Part shown: piece after piece, positions 48,929-58,212 of the stretch
How the letters are laid out: the number at the start of each line of letters is the position of its first letter
Position numbering within the stretch: the first letter of the stretch is position 1
Origin: Oscillospiraceae bacterium
GTDB taxonomy: Bacteria; Bacillota; Clostridia; Oscillospirales; Oscillospiraceae
Direction: 5' to 3'
Assembly (NCBI GenBank): GCA_020025515.1
Contig: JAHHRZ010000002.1
Location: forward strand, 124,001-188,000
Length of the DNA: 64,000 nucleotides
Notes under the pieces: model-generated
The model's database searches: none
Seen by the model: only the letters and a program-made list of their open reading frames with translations
Told to the model about the DNA's origin: nothing
Program-made: the position numbers and the translations under genes

Positions 48929-50011
48929 CTATTGGAGCTCCAAATTGCTGTCTGTGTGGATGACAGCCACATAGGTGCGGCCGGGGGCAAAGGGAGCCGC
49001 GCTGCCATCTGCAAGGGTATAGAGGAAAGGAGCATCCTCAGCACCCCGGGACCAGGTAATGGGCACACATTTGCCGTCCCGGATGAGCTGGCCTTCTCCG
49101 CTGCCAACCAGCGTCACTTCCAGATGCCCTTCGTTGTCCACGGTACGGATCTCTGCCCGCAGAACCAGCACATTTTCAAAGGCCTGCTGCTTGTCCGTAT
49201 TGCCGTCTACCCAAGGCGCATCATATTCCTCGGCGTAATACCGTCCTTCTCCCTCATTGTAAGAGAAAGAGGTGCTCTTCTGACTGAAATGGACCGTTAC
49301 TTCCTTTGCGCTTTCTCCGTCGGTCATCGGCTGGTCAGAGAAATTAAAATATGGACCTGCATTTTCCCAGGTGAGACGGAACCCTTCCTCTTTGGCATAG
49401 TCCTTCATTTTGCCTGCGTCGATGAAGAGGCTGTGTTCATATCCGGCATTTTCAATCCGATCCTCCACCCGGTAATAGTGGTCACCGGAATCACGAATGC
49501 CGTCAATATGATCCCACTGTGCCTGCTGCACATCGGCGTCTGCCTGGGCACTTCCGCCGGCATGCACCACAATGGCGTCATAGGAACGAGCCACACTGAG
49601 GTAGTAGGGCCGCAGGGAGCGGATAGATCCCAGAGGCGTCTCATCCTTTAAGGAGGTGTAAATCGCCATCATCCGGGTGATACCGCCTTCTGCCAGGATC
49701 TCATAAATCACATCCGCCTGACCAATGCCGCACTGGGGAAGGGCTGTGTGATAGTTATTGACCATAACCGCATAAGGCCGCTCTCCTGCATAAGGAGCGC
49801 TGAGTGCCTCTCCGGTGAGAGGGTGCTGGTAACGCTTTTCGTTTTCTGTTTGGGTAGGTTCCACCACCTCAGAAGGCAGCGTGACCGCTTCCGTTTCCCG
49901 GGTATTTTCTGTTACCGTAGGCTCGGTAGTCTCCTGTACTGGAGCTTTGCTGCCACATCCGGTTAAAAGAAGCATCGACAGCAGGATTGCAATCAGTTTC
50001 TTCTGTTTCAT
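48929..50011 (-). CDS. DUF3048 domain-containing lipoprotein
   Basis: This 360-residue protein has a lipoprotein signal with lipobox LLTGCG (Cys19 lipidated), a Thr/Glu-rich linker (about 25-60), then the DUF3048 domain (ADVIYEILAEGGITRMMAIY, GSIRSLRPYYLSVARSYDAIVVHAGGS), with the C-terminal part (QLIRDGKCVPITWSRG) also of the family. Bacillus YerB is a relative; the function is unknown but cell-surface. GGAGAG precedes the ATG. Confidence 0.93.
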   Translation of the reverse strand: MKQKKLIAILLSMLLLTGCGSKAPVQETTEPTVTENTRETEAVTLPSEVVEPTQTENEKRYQHPLTGEALSAPYAGERPYAVMVNNYHTALPQCGIGQADVIYEILAEGGITRMMAIYTSLKDETPLGSIRSLRPYYLSVARSYDAIVVHAGGSAQADADVQQAQWDHIDGIRDSGDHYYRVEDRIENAGYEHSLFIDAGKMKDYAKEEGFRLTWENAGPYFNFSDQPMTDGESAKEVTVHFSQKSTSFSYNEGEGRYYAEEYDAPWVDGNTDKQQAFENVLVLRAEIRTVDNEGHLEVTLVGSGEGQLIRDGKCVPITWSRGAEDAPFLYTLADGSAAPFAPGRTYVAVIHTDSNLELQ

Positions 50012-50065
50012 TGATGTCTCTCCTTTTTAGATTTTTAGTATCGAATCATCTTAATGCTGTAATAT

Positions 50066-50095
50066 CAAAATTCCCCAGGGCTGTGCCCTGGGGAA
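50066..50095 (-). terminator. Terminator of nrdR and the SdpI-like gene
   Basis: An 11-bp stem TTCCCCAGGGC/GCCCTGGGGAA followed by TTTTGAT on the minus strand. Confidence 0.85.
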
Positions 50096-50102
50096 CAGGG
50101 GA

Positions 50103-50642
50103 TTAAAAATTGTCCTGAGACTCCTCCGGTTCCTTATCCTCAGGTTCGTCATACAAATCTAAATCAAAGTCAAATTCCTCTTGTTCTGCCTCCTGTTCAT
50201 AAGGAAGTTCCATGGGGGCAGTTTGCTCATATTCTGTCTCCTGGATCTCAGACGCTTCTGCCACTGCGTCCCGGTCACGACCAAAACGGTCAAAGCGCTG
50301 CAAAAGCAGATATTCCGTGGGAAGCTGGCACAGGCAGATCAGTACAAGCTGAACGATCACCACAACGGAAGCCCGATAAAAAGCCTCCTCAAGCTTTTCC
50401 ATATTCAGCTTTCTCATTACCACAAAGGAACCCACCAACATGACCAGGCCCAGAAAATACCAGATCTGGCCCGCCATATTCTGCGCAAACAGCCAGCTTT
50501 CCGTGCTGGCTCTGGCCCGGCGGGAGCGATAGCCATAGGCCCAGGTCGGTCCCTTCGGGGGGCATCTCCAGCACATAAAGCCCAAAACCACCGCACAGAC
50601 AGGCACTGCCAGCAGTAAAAGATATATGAATTTCAGAATCAT
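50103..50642 (-). CDS. SdpI family membrane protein with acidic tail
   Basis: This 179-residue protein has three membrane segments and the SdpI-like element YGYRSRRARASTESWLFAQNMAGQIW, followed by a strongly acidic C-terminal tail (about 125-179, nearly half D/E). SdpI of B. subtilis is an immunity/signal protein, but most relatives are uncharacterised. It starts 12 bases after nrdR on the same strand. Confidence 0.75.
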   Translation of the reverse strand: MILKFIYLLLLAVPVCAVVLGFMCWRCPPKGPTWAYGYRSRRARASTESWLFAQNMAGQIWYFLGLVMLVGSFVVMRKLNMEKLEEAFYRASVVVIVQLVLICLCQLPTEYLLLQRFDRFGRDRDAVAEASEIQETEYEQTAPMELPYEQEAEQEEFDFDLDLYDEPEDKEPEESQDNF

Positions 50643-50654
50643 GGGGAACCCCCT

Positions 50655-51110
50655 TTATTTTTCTTTCAGGAATTTATTCAACTCATCCATAAAGCTGTGT
50701 ACATCCTTAAACTGCCGATACACAGAGGCGAAGCGAACATAAGAAACCTCGTCCAATTTTTTCAGCCGCTCCATGACCAATTCTCCAATGTGGTCAGACC
50801 GCACTTCCCGTTCCAGAGAATTCTGGATGGTCTGCTCGATCTCCATGGCAGCATTTTCCAGAGAGGCCAGAGTGACAGGACGTTTCTCACAGGCCCGCAC
50901 CATGCCATTGAGGACCTTGTTTCGGTTAAACGCCTGACGGGAGCCATCCTTCTTGACCACAATAATGGGAAGGCTTTCCACCGTCTCATAAGTGGTAAAC
51001 CGCCTCTGGCAAGCCAGACATTCTCTTCGGCGGCGGATGCTCAGTCCATCATCAGAATGGCGGGAATCCACCACCTTGCTCTCCTGATCGCCACAATAGG
51101 GACACTTCAT
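50655..51110 (-). CDS. nrdR: Transcriptional repressor NrdR
   Basis: This 151-residue regulator of ribonucleotide reductase genes senses ATP/dATP. Zinc ribbon MKCPYCGDQESKVVDSR ... CLACQRRFTTYE, then an ATP-cone (IIVVKKDGSRQAFNRNKVLNGMVRACEKRPV). ATG 51110 after AAGGAG is used. No reductase gene is in the window, so its targets are elsewhere. Confidence 0.97.
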   Translation of the reverse strand: MKCPYCGDQESKVVDSRHSDDGLSIRRRRECLACQRRFTTYETVESLPIIVVKKDGSRQAFNRNKVLNGMVRACEKRPVTLASLENAAMEIEQTIQNSLEREVRSDHIGELVMERLKKLDEVSYVRFASVYRQFKDVHSFMDELNKFLKEK

Positions 51111-51190
51111 AGGATTTCGCTCCTTTTCGATACTTTTTCCCATTATAGCAAAAGAAAGCCGCAATGTCCAGTAGTTTACCCAATTATCCG

Positions 51191-51487
51191 CTATTTTAGC
51201 TGTTTTACACGGTCTTCCACCATCCGTTCCATTCGTTCCGGCGGGGTAAGGCTGTCGGCCATGCAGTTAATCAGCGCTGTGATCCGTGGGCCAAAGGGAG
51301 TGATTCCCCGCAGTGTCTTTTTTCCTATAAAATCCTCTGACCGATAGGAAAGAATTTCTGCCCCATAAATATCCAGCGTGTTTTCTCCAAAGATCACTTC
51401 ATCTACCAGCAGAAAGTACTGCATCCTGCAAGGTCGCCCCTCAGGATCTCTGAATAAACGCTCATGCATCAAAATACTCCGTGTCAT
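51191..51487 (-). CDS. Small protein, probably DUF6514 family
   Basis: This 98-residue protein contains YFLLVDEVIFGENTLDIYGAEILSYR and ALINCMADSLTPPERMERMVEDRV, resembling small conserved Clostridia proteins (DUF6514). No catalytic motif is visible. GGAGG precedes ATG 51487. Confidence 0.7.
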   Translation of the reverse strand: MTRSILMHERLFRDPEGRPCRMQYFLLVDEVIFGENTLDIYGAEILSYRSEDFIGKKTLRGITPFGPRITALINCMADSLTPPERMERMVEDRVKQLK

Positions 51488-51641
51488 AGGCTTCCTCCTT
51501 TTTCTATATTGAATCACATTTCATTCCATTTGAACAGAAGAAAAATCCGTCAAAATCCTGTATGACCCATAGAAAAGAGAAGAATTTCTTTCTCTTTCCC
51601 CAAAAAAGCTTCATTTGCTTTTTGCTTGTGTCGAACGATTC

Positions 51642-52106
51642 TTACCAAAAAATCGGAAGGTTCAGGGGACAAGCAGAGAAAATCAGCAAAATACCCCCCC
51701 AGAGCGCCGCCAGCATCACAAGCAGTCCGGTTTTTTCCTCCAGTTTTCTCACATGATGGGCAAGCCATGTGCCAAAGGCCAGAACAATATAGTAATTTGC
51801 AATGTCGATCCAAACTGCTTCTATCCCAAATCCGGCCTTCAGCGTATAGAAGATTCCCAGAAGCACCGGCGGCATGGCAAGCAGGCTCATGCTGATTCCC
51901 GCCCAGTACCCCGGGTTCTTCTGCCGCCACAAAAAGGCACTGAAAATCCAGGGCCAAAACAGCAGCTTCAAGTGCTCCCATACACTTTCATTCAGCGGCG
52001 CAATGATTCCAAACAAAGGATTTGGAAACCAGTCGTAGAGACTGTGAAGAAGGGTGCCTGTCACCGCCGCCGTCAGAAACAAACCAATCCATCGTTTCAA
52101 TTTCAT
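51642..52106 (-). CDS. DUF6512-like membrane protein
   Basis: This 154-residue protein has about five membrane segments; LLHSLYDWFPNPLFGIIAPLNESVWEHLKLLFWPW matches the conserved NESVWEHLKL element of DUF6512. Function unknown. ATG 52106 after AAGGAGG is used. Confidence 0.75.
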   Translation of the reverse strand: MKLKRWIGLFLTAAVTGTLLHSLYDWFPNPLFGIIAPLNESVWEHLKLLFWPWIFSAFLWRQKNPGYWAGISMSLLAMPPVLLGIFYTLKAGFGIEAVWIDIANYYIVLAFGTWLAHHVRKLEEKTGLLVMLAALWGGILLIFSACPLNLPIFW

Positions 52107-52247
52107 TTCCTCCTTACACACAATCGTCTTTTATACTATATCAGTCTGCCCTCTGGAATTATGTGTAAACCTATGGAGGAGAATTTGTTTTTCCATGATG
52201 ATTTTATTGCAATGCAGTCCTGTACCTGTGAAACACTATTTCTGTAG

Positions 52248-52288
52248 TAAAAAAATCAATCGGTCATCCTTTGGCGGGTGACCGATTT
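52248..52288 (-). terminator. Terminator of the S4/RluA gene at 52314
   Basis: A 9-bp stem AATCGGTCA/TGACCGATT and a T-rich tract on the minus strand. Confidence 0.8.
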
Positions 52289-52313
52289 CGTTTGATTTGT
52301 GGCATTTGGGGGT

Positions 52314-53183
52314 TCAGTCTGCTACCTCTAACCCGGATACCAGATGCATGGCATTTCCCGTAACAGGGTGGGAAAATACCAGTTCCTTTGCGCAAAGCTG
52401 CTGATAAGATAAGCCCATGGAGCGGGACAGCTCCATACTCTCCGGGCTTCCATACTGAGGATCTCCCAGAATGGGGCAGCCTATGTAGGCACAGTGGACA
52501 CGAAGCTGATGGGTTCTTCCCGTCATAGGTGTAAGGGCCAGAAGGCTCCTGTTTTCTCTGTTCTCCAGAATTTCATACTTCGTGTGACAGGCCTGCCCCG
52601 CAGGGTCTACTTTCCGAAGCAGGCTGGGCAGGGGACAGCGGAGAATGGGAGCCGTAATCTCTCCGCAGGCGTTCTCAGGACGGCCGTATACCAGCCCATG
52701 ATAAATCTTCTGAAGCGTTCCTTCTGCATGCATATCATTGAGAAGCCGATGGACATGGGAATTTTTGGCCAGAAGTACCAGACCAAAAGTATCCCGATCC
52801 AGACGGGTTACAGGGTGAAAGGCACAGGCCTGGCCGGTTTTCTGATAGTACCCCAGGATTCCATTGGCCAGGGTTCCCGTGTTTCTGTGCCGGGAGGGGT
52901 GAATGAGCATCCCCGCCGGTTTATCCACCACCAGGATATGAGCATCCTCATAGCGGATGGAAAGGGGCATGTCCTCTGCGGGATATTCCGGGGTCGGCTC
53001 ATCCAGCTTTACGGTGATCCGGTCTCCCTCCTGAACCTGATAGTTGGTTCGCTCCGGCTTGCCGTTGACCAGAATTCTTTCTGTCCACTTGAGCCGATTC
53101 ATAAGCCCCGCAGACATTCTCATTTCCCCTTTTAAAAACTCAGAAAGCCGCCCGGTATGCTGTGCGACGTGCTCCAGTTCCAC
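52314..53183 (-). CDS. RluA family pseudouridine synthase with S4 domain
   Basis: This 289-residue protein has an N-terminal S4-type region (RLSEFLKGEMRMSAGLMNRLKW), the catalytic Asp in PVTRLDRDTFGLVLLAKN, and MTGRTHQLRVHCAYIGCPILGDPQYG. It is the third RluA-family member in the window. The ATG at 53183 is upstream of the S4 region; the promoter is not clear. The target is not predictable. Confidence 0.9.
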   Translation of the reverse strand: MELEHVAQHTGRLSEFLKGEMRMSAGLMNRLKWTERILVNGKPERTNYQVQEGDRITVKLDEPTPEYPAEDMPLSIRYEDAHILVVDKPAGMLIHPSRHRNTGTLANGILGYYQKTGQACAFHPVTRLDRDTFGLVLLAKNSHVHRLLNDMHAEGTLQKIYHGLVYGRPENACGEITAPILRCPLPSLLRKVDPAGQACHTKYEILENRENRSLLALTPMTGRTHQLRVHCAYIGCPILGDPQYGSPESMELSRSMGLSYQQLCAKELVFSHPVTGNAMHLVSGLEVAD

Positions 53184-53218
53184 AAAATCCCCCCTTTTTC
53201 TGATGTTCCGCTATTATA

Positions 53219-54286
53219 TCATTCTTTCGGGAAATTGCAACCTTTGGTCATCGACCAGAATTCCAGCAGGGTAATGGTGAGAACAGGGGCCGCAATCATG
53301 CCCAAAATCCCCCACAGCTTATAGCCTGTGTACATTGCCATCAGTGTCAGCAGAGGATTCAGTCCCAACTGCCGTCCCAAGAGTCTGGGCTCCATGCAAG
53401 AGCGAATCACAGAGGTGAGAACATACAGTGCCAAAAGTCCCAATCCCAGAGGGGCATTTCCCTGAAGCAGTGACACCAGTCCCCAGGGTACCAGCACCGT
53501 CCCGGTGCCAAGCATAGGCAGGGCATCCACAAAGGAAACTGCCAGTGCAGCCAGAATCCCGTTTTTCACTCTCAAGATCAGAAATCCCGGCGTAAGAACC
53601 AAAAATGTAATGCCAATCAGCTTACACTGGGCCTTAAACCATCCTCCTAAATTGGATCGTAAATTTTGCAGCACCGGAAACACCCGCTGGGCCCAGGCCG
53701 TGGGAAGCTTTTTTCTCAGCCACTGCCCCAAAAAGGGAAGGCGGCTGGAAATCAAAAAGCTTGATACCACTGCCGTTCCCAAAAATACAAAGGTGTCCGG
53801 AAGCTGAAGCAAAATCCGGGAGGCAAGGCCCAAAATCTGACTGGTGGCTCCCTCTGCCAGGGCAGAGCCGCCGGAAAACAACTCCTCTATATTTCCCTTC
53901 AAATTTTTATGCAGACGGCTGGGGGCTTTGTCTACCTGATTATAAAGCCACCCTTTTATCCCCTCTGCCAGGGCATCCAGCTCCTCCACCAAGGAGGGCA
54001 GCAGGTTCACCAGATGATCCACCCCAGCCAGCAGAAGCCTGGTCAATACATAGGCCAGTGCCAGCAAAAATCCGTATACGCCAATAATGGAAAAAGCCGT
54101 TGCCAGCTTGGGGGAGAGATGAAACCGGCGGATAAGAGCATTGGCCAGAGGCAGCCCCGCCCAGGCCACTCCAAATCCCAGCAAAAACGGCAGCGCCAAG
54201 GGAAGGCCCCAGGGAAGAATCAGTATGATTGCAACCACTGCGACTCCAGGCAGCACATATCTTTTCACGTTTGAAGTTCCTCCCAT
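53219..54286 (-). CDS. ytvI: AI-2E family transporter/sporulation membrane protein YtvI
   Basis: This 355-residue protein has about eight membrane segments of the PerM/AI-2E family: LPFLLGFGVAWAGLPLANAL, LVPWGLVSLLQGNAPLGLGLLAL and VIRSCMEPRLLGRQLGLNPLLTLMAMYTGYKLWG. The sporulation protein YtvI belongs to this family. ATG 54286 lies right after GGAGG. It is divergent from the ACT protein gene. Confidence 0.88.
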   Translation of the reverse strand: MGGTSNVKRYVLPGVAVVAIILILPWGLPLALPFLLGFGVAWAGLPLANALIRRFHLSPKLATAFSIIGVYGFLLALAYVLTRLLLAGVDHLVNLLPSLVEELDALAEGIKGWLYNQVDKAPSRLHKNLKGNIEELFSGGSALAEGATSQILGLASRILLQLPDTFVFLGTAVVSSFLISSRLPFLGQWLRKKLPTAWAQRVFPVLQNLRSNLGGWFKAQCKLIGITFLVLTPGFLILRVKNGILAALAVSFVDALPMLGTGTVLVPWGLVSLLQGNAPLGLGLLALYVLTSVIRSCMEPRLLGRQLGLNPLLTLMAMYTGYKLWGILGMIAAPVLTITLLEFWSMTKGCNFPKE

Positions 54287-54307
54287 GATACCTCCTGTAT
54301 ATAACGC

Positions 54308-54335
54308 TTGCATTTTTTTCAAAATATGCTACAAT
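54308..54335 (+). promoter_or_regulatory. Promoter of the ACT protein gene
   Basis: TTGCAT (54308-54313), 16 bp, TACAAT (54330-54335). Confidence 0.7.
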
Positions 54336-54390
54336 GTCTACGGGAACATTTCCTAAAAAACTGGTGAAAACGACAACAGGAGGGTGCCTC

Positions 54391-54831
54391 ATGGCCAACA
54401 TACCAAAGTATTATATTGTTGAATCCGCTGCCCTGCCCGAAGTGTTTTTAAAAGTGGCGGAAGCAAAGCGCCTCCTGGACACAGGGGAAGCCTCCACTGT
54501 GAATGACGCCACGCACATTGCTGGAATCAGCCGCAGTGCATTCTATAAGTATCGGGATTCCATTCTCCCTTTCCAAAATCTTATGGCAGGACGAATCATC
54601 ACATTCCAGTTAACGCTTCACGATGAGCCCGGCATTCTGTCGTCTCTGCTTACCATTTTTGCCCAATGGAGCGCAAATATACTTACCATCAACCAAACAA
54701 TTCCAACCAACGGCTGTGCCGGTGTCACCATCACAGCGGAAACCAACAATCTCAAGACCTCTCTGGAGGAGCTGCTTCGTCATCTGAATTCTCTTGTGGG
54801 TGTGGTTCGTGCGGAGATTCTGGCCGGTTAG
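54391..54831 (+). CDS. ACT domain-containing protein (PheB-like)
   Basis: This 146-residue protein has an N-terminal helical region (with a possible HTH, ASTVNDATHIAGISRSAFYKYRDSI) and a C-terminal ACT fold (QLTLHDEPGILSSLLTIFAQWSANILTINQTIP). PheB-type proteins bind amino acids and are often next to homoserine dehydrogenase; here no such gene is adjacent. Given the ACT-less aspartokinase at 44670, a regulatory link is possible but unproven. AGGAGGG precedes the ATG. Confidence 0.9.
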   Translation: MANIPKYYIVESAALPEVFLKVAEAKRLLDTGEASTVNDATHIAGISRSAFYKYRDSILPFQNLMAGRIITFQLTLHDEPGILSSLLTIFAQWSANILTINQTIPTNGCAGVTITAETNNLKTSLEELLRHLNSLVGVVRAEILAG

Positions 54832-54842
54832 AATAAGCTTTA

Positions 54843-54885
54843 TGGGGAGCTGTCTAAACACGCAGGCAGCTTCCTTTTTAATTTT
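54843..54885 (+). terminator. Terminator of the ACT protein gene
   Basis: An 8-bp stem (one G-T) around GGGAGCTG/CAGCTTCC, followed by TTTTTAATTTTT. Confidence 0.75.
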
Positions 54886-54898
54886 TCCGATAAACAGC

Positions 54899-54938
54899 AA
54901 AACAGGGAATTTTCCAGACCGGAAAATTCCCTGTTTTC
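54899..54938. terminator. Bidirectional terminator between the ACT gene and hemW
   Basis: A perfect AACAGGGAATTTTCC/GGAAAATTCCCTGTT inverted repeat with T tracts on both strands, right next to the hemW stop. Confidence 0.85.
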
Positions 54939-56135
54939 TTATTTTCTTCGTTTCGCCAAAGGCGTGGAATGTTCCTGGGCATCCAACAGCTCCACTAAGA
55001 TGGCGTTGCTGACCAGAAATCCCCGGGGGGTAAGGCGCCAGCGGGTGCCGTCAAAGGCCGCCAGATCCTTGGCCCGGTAGTTCTGCAACAGTGCTTCCAG
55101 GGGGGCAAAGGGCAGCAGAAACTGCTTCATATACTCCTCTGCTTCAATTCCTTCGGAAGTACGAAGCCGGAACATGAGATATTCTCCGGCTCTTTCACGG
55201 ACAGGCACTTCCTGACACTCAGACAGCACCGGCCCGCCTTCCTTCACCCCTTTGATATAGCTGTGAATGTCCGGCGCAATGGTAAAGTGCTTGCCCGCAA
55301 AGTCAGAACTGGCCGCAGGGCCGAAGCCCAGATATTCCTGTCCGGTCCAGTACTTTAAATTGTGCCTGGAGCGCAGACCCCGGCGGGCAAAATTGGAAAT
55401 TTCATACTGTGCATAGCCCTGTTCCTTCAGAATCCGCACAGTAGATAAATACATATCCGCCTGGGCATCGTCATCCGGCAGGTTGGCCGCCTCTTTGTAA
55501 TTCCAAAGCGGGGTGCCTTCCTCCACCTTTAACCCATAGCAGCTCATGTGCTCCGGCTGAAGCTCCGCCACATGGGTCAGGGTTCTTTCCCAGTCTGTGA
55601 GCGTTTGACCGGGAAGCCCATAGATGAGATCCAGAGAGATGTTGCGAAAGCCTACATTTCGTGCAAGCTCCACCGCCTGCACTGCCTGCCGATAGGAGTG
55701 GGGACGGCCCAGCTTTCTCAAAAGCTGGTCATCATCGGTCTGCACCCCCAGAGAAATTCTGTTGAATCCCTCGGCCTTCAGTCGTTTGAGCATTTTTTCA
55801 TTCACAGAGTCCGGATTGGCCTCGAAGGTGATCTCCGCATCATTGGACACCGTAAACCGGCGGCGGATGGCATTCAGAATCTGCACAAGATCCTCCGGCC
55901 CCAAATAAGTGGGGGTGCCGCCTCCAAAGTAGACGGTGTCCACCAGATAGTTGGGTGCCAAGGCTCCGGCCTCTTTCATGTGGAGACATACCGCCTCCAA
56001 ATAATCCTCTGTCAGTCCCTTTTCCTTTGAACCGCCCAAGGAATAAAAATCACAGTATTCGCACTTGCTGCGGCAGAACGGAATATGGACATAAATTCCC
56101 AGAGGTGTTTTTTGGTTTTTCTCTAGCATCAGCAT
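54939..56135 (-). CDS. hemW: Radical SAM heme chaperone HemW
   Basis: This 398-residue radical SAM protein has CRSKCEYCDFYS (Cx3Cx2C cluster motif), VYFGGGTPTYL and SLGVQTDDDQLLRKLGR. It is the HemW type, a heme chaperone, rather than the oxygen-independent coproporphyrinogen oxidase with which it was once named. ATG 56135 is used since GAGG lies 10 bases away; the TTG at 56144 would overlap the lepA stop. It follows lepA by 5 bases, a common arrangement. Confidence 0.93.
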   Translation of the reverse strand: MLMLEKNQKTPLGIYVHIPFCRSKCEYCDFYSLGGSKEKGLTEDYLEAVCLHMKEAGALAPNYLVDTVYFGGGTPTYLGPEDLVQILNAIRRRFTVSNDAEITFEANPDSVNEKMLKRLKAEGFNRISLGVQTDDDQLLRKLGRPHSYRQAVQAVELARNVGFRNISLDLIYGLPGQTLTDWERTLTHVAELQPEHMSCYGLKVEEGTPLWNYKEAANLPDDDAQADMYLSTVRILKEQGYAQYEISNFARRGLRSRHNLKYWTGQEYLGFGPAASSDFAGKHFTIAPDIHSYIKGVKEGGPVLSECQEVPVRERAGEYLMFRLRTSEGIEAEEYMKQFLLPFAPLEALLQNYRAKDLAAFDGTRWRLTPRGFLVSNAILVELLDAQEHSTPLAKRRK

Positions 56136-56140
56136 AGTTA

Positions 56141-57949
56141 TCAATCCTCATCCAGCTTGAGCACAGCCATAAACGCTTCGGAAGGGACGGCAACAGTGCC
56201 GAAGGTACGCATCCGCTTCTTGCCTTCCTTCTGCTTTTCCAGCAGCTTTTTCTTTCTGGTGATATCACCACCATAGCACTTGGCCAGAACGTCCTTACGC
56301 AGAGCCTTGATGGTCTCCCGGGCAATGACCTTGCCTCCAATGGCCGCCTGCACGGGAATTTCAAACATCTGACGGGGAATGTTATCTTTCAGCTTTTCGC
56401 AGATCTTTCTTGCTCTGGGGTAGGCATTGTCCGCAAAGAGAATGAAGCTCAAGGCGTCTACAATGTCGCCATTGAGAAGAATGTCCAGCTTCACCAGCTT
56501 ACTGGGGCGGTATTCGTCCATTTCATAGTCCAAAGAACCATATCCCCGGGTTCTGGATTTCAGAGCATCAAAGAAATCGTAGATAATTTCATTCAGGGGC
56601 ATTTCATAGTGGAGCTCCACCCGGGTGGCATCCAGATATACCATGTCCTTAAACTCGCCACGGCGGGCGGTGCACAAATCCATGATATTTCCCACATATT
56701 CCTGGGGGGCCATGAGACTGGCCTTCACATAGGGTTCTTCTGCTAACTGAATTTCTGCGGGGTCCGGGTAGTTGAGGGGATTGTCCACCATGATTACCTG
56801 ACCGTCTGTCTTGGTAATTCGGTAGACAACATTGGGCGCCGTGGTAATAAGATCCAGATTATACTCCCGCTCCAATCGCTCCTGAATGATCTCCATATGC
56901 AGAAGGCCCAGAAAGCCGCACCGGAAGCCAAAGCCCAGCGCAATGGAACTTTCCGGTTCATAGGTCATAGAGGCATCGTTCAGCTTCAGCTTTTCCAAAG
57001 CATCCCGCAAATCCTGATATTTAGAGCCGTCGGCAGGATATACACCGGAATACACCATGGGCTGCACCGTACGATAGCCGGGCAGGGCTTCTTTTGCCGG
57101 GTTGCTGGCATCCGTAACCGTATCACCCACCCGGGTGTCCGACACGGTTTTGATAGATGCGGTAAGGTATCCAACCTCGCCCGCTCCCAGCTCTTCCATG
57201 GGCTGAAGACCCAGAGGCTGCATGGAGCCTACCTCCACTACCTTGTACACGGCACCGGTGGCCATCATTTTCACATCCATACCGGGCCGAAGGACGCCCT
57301 CTTTTACCCGCAGATACACAATCACGCCCCGATAGGAGTCGTACTGGCTGTCAAAAATCAGAGCCTGCAAGGGGGCGCTGCGGTCTCCCTTGGGGGCAGG
57401 AACATCCGACACGATGCGTTCCAGAACTGCGTGGATATTGATTCCGTTCTTTGCGGAAATCTCCGGAGAATCCTCAGCGGGAACACCGATAATATCCTCG
57501 ATTTCCGCCTTGACCTCTGCGGGACGAGCGGCGGGCAGGTCGATTTTGTTGATGACCGGAACAACCTCCAGCCCTGCGTCAATGGCCAGATAGGTATTGG
57601 CCAGGGTCTGGGCCTCCACACCCTGAGAGGCATCCACCACCAGCACTGCGCCTTCACAGGCTGCCAGGGAGCGGGATACCTCATAGTTAAAGTCCACATG
57701 GCCCGGGGTATCTATGAGATTCAGGTCATAGGTCTCGCCGTCATCGGCGGTATATTTCATGCGAACGGCCCGGGCTTTGATGGTAATGCCCCGTTCCCGC
57801 TCCAGGTCCATATTATCCAAAATCTGATTTTCCATCTCCCGATGGTCAATGGCTTTGCACTCCTCCAGGAGTCGGTCTGCCAGAGTGGATTTGCCGTGGT
57901 CAATATGGGCTACAATAGAAAAATTACGAATTTTAGAAAGCTCAGTCAC
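56141..57949 (-). CDS. lepA: Elongation factor 4 (LepA)
   Basis: This 602-residue ribosomal GTPase has G1 AHIDHGKSTLADRLLE, G3 DTPGHVDFNYEV and G4 NKIDLP; the C-terminus includes GLLHMEIIQERLEREYNLDLITTAP and the basic EF4-specific end. Length is typical. It heads a lepA-hemW operon under a clear promoter. Confidence 0.98.
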   Translation of the reverse strand: MTELSKIRNFSIVAHIDHGKSTLADRLLEECKAIDHREMENQILDNMDLERERGITIKARAVRMKYTADDGETYDLNLIDTPGHVDFNYEVSRSLAACEGAVLVVDASQGVEAQTLANTYLAIDAGLEVVPVINKIDLPAARPAEVKAEIEDIIGVPAEDSPEISAKNGINIHAVLERIVSDVPAPKGDRSAPLQALIFDSQYDSYRGVIVYLRVKEGVLRPGMDVKMMATGAVYKVVEVGSMQPLGLQPMEELGAGEVGYLTASIKTVSDTRVGDTVTDASNPAKEALPGYRTVQPMVYSGVYPADGSKYQDLRDALEKLKLNDASMTYEPESSIALGFGFRCGFLGLLHMEIIQERLEREYNLDLITTAPNVVYRITKTDGQVIMVDNPLNYPDPAEIQLAEEPYVKASLMAPQEYVGNIMDLCTARRGEFKDMVYLDATRVELHYEMPLNEIIYDFFDALKSRTRGYGSLDYEMDEYRPSKLVKLDILLNGDIVDALSFILFADNAYPRARKICEKLKDNIPRQMFEIPVQAAIGGKVIARETIKALRKDVLAKCYGGDITRKKKLLEKQKEGKKRMRTFGTVAVPSEAFMAVLKLDED

Positions 57950-58015
57950 TTGCAGTCACCTCGGTGGTAAGCCCCAGCATAGAAGGGGGCCGATTTTCCA
58001 TACTTTATCCAAACT

Positions 58016-58044
58016 ATTATAAGGGATTCCAATAAAAAAGTAAA
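58016..58044 (-). promoter_or_regulatory. Promoter of lepA-hemW
   Basis: Minus strand TTTACT (58039-58044), 17 bp, TATAAT (58016-58021). Confidence 0.75.
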
Positions 58045-58160
58045 CCGATTTCTTTCTAATTTCAGAAGAATCCGAACAGGCATCCCGGCGCATCCTCTCG
58101 ATGATTGCTATATCCTTGCCCTATTGGGAGAAATCCCGCAAAATAGGGAAATCACAGGGA

Positions 58161-58197
58161 GAAAAAATGCTGCCCTGCTTTTGGCAGGACAGCATTG
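58161..58197 (-). terminator. Terminator of pta
   Basis: A 13-bp stem (58166-58178 with 58184-58196) followed by TTTTTT on the minus strand. Confidence 0.88.
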
Positions 58198-58212
58198 GAA
58201 TCATAAGGGAAA

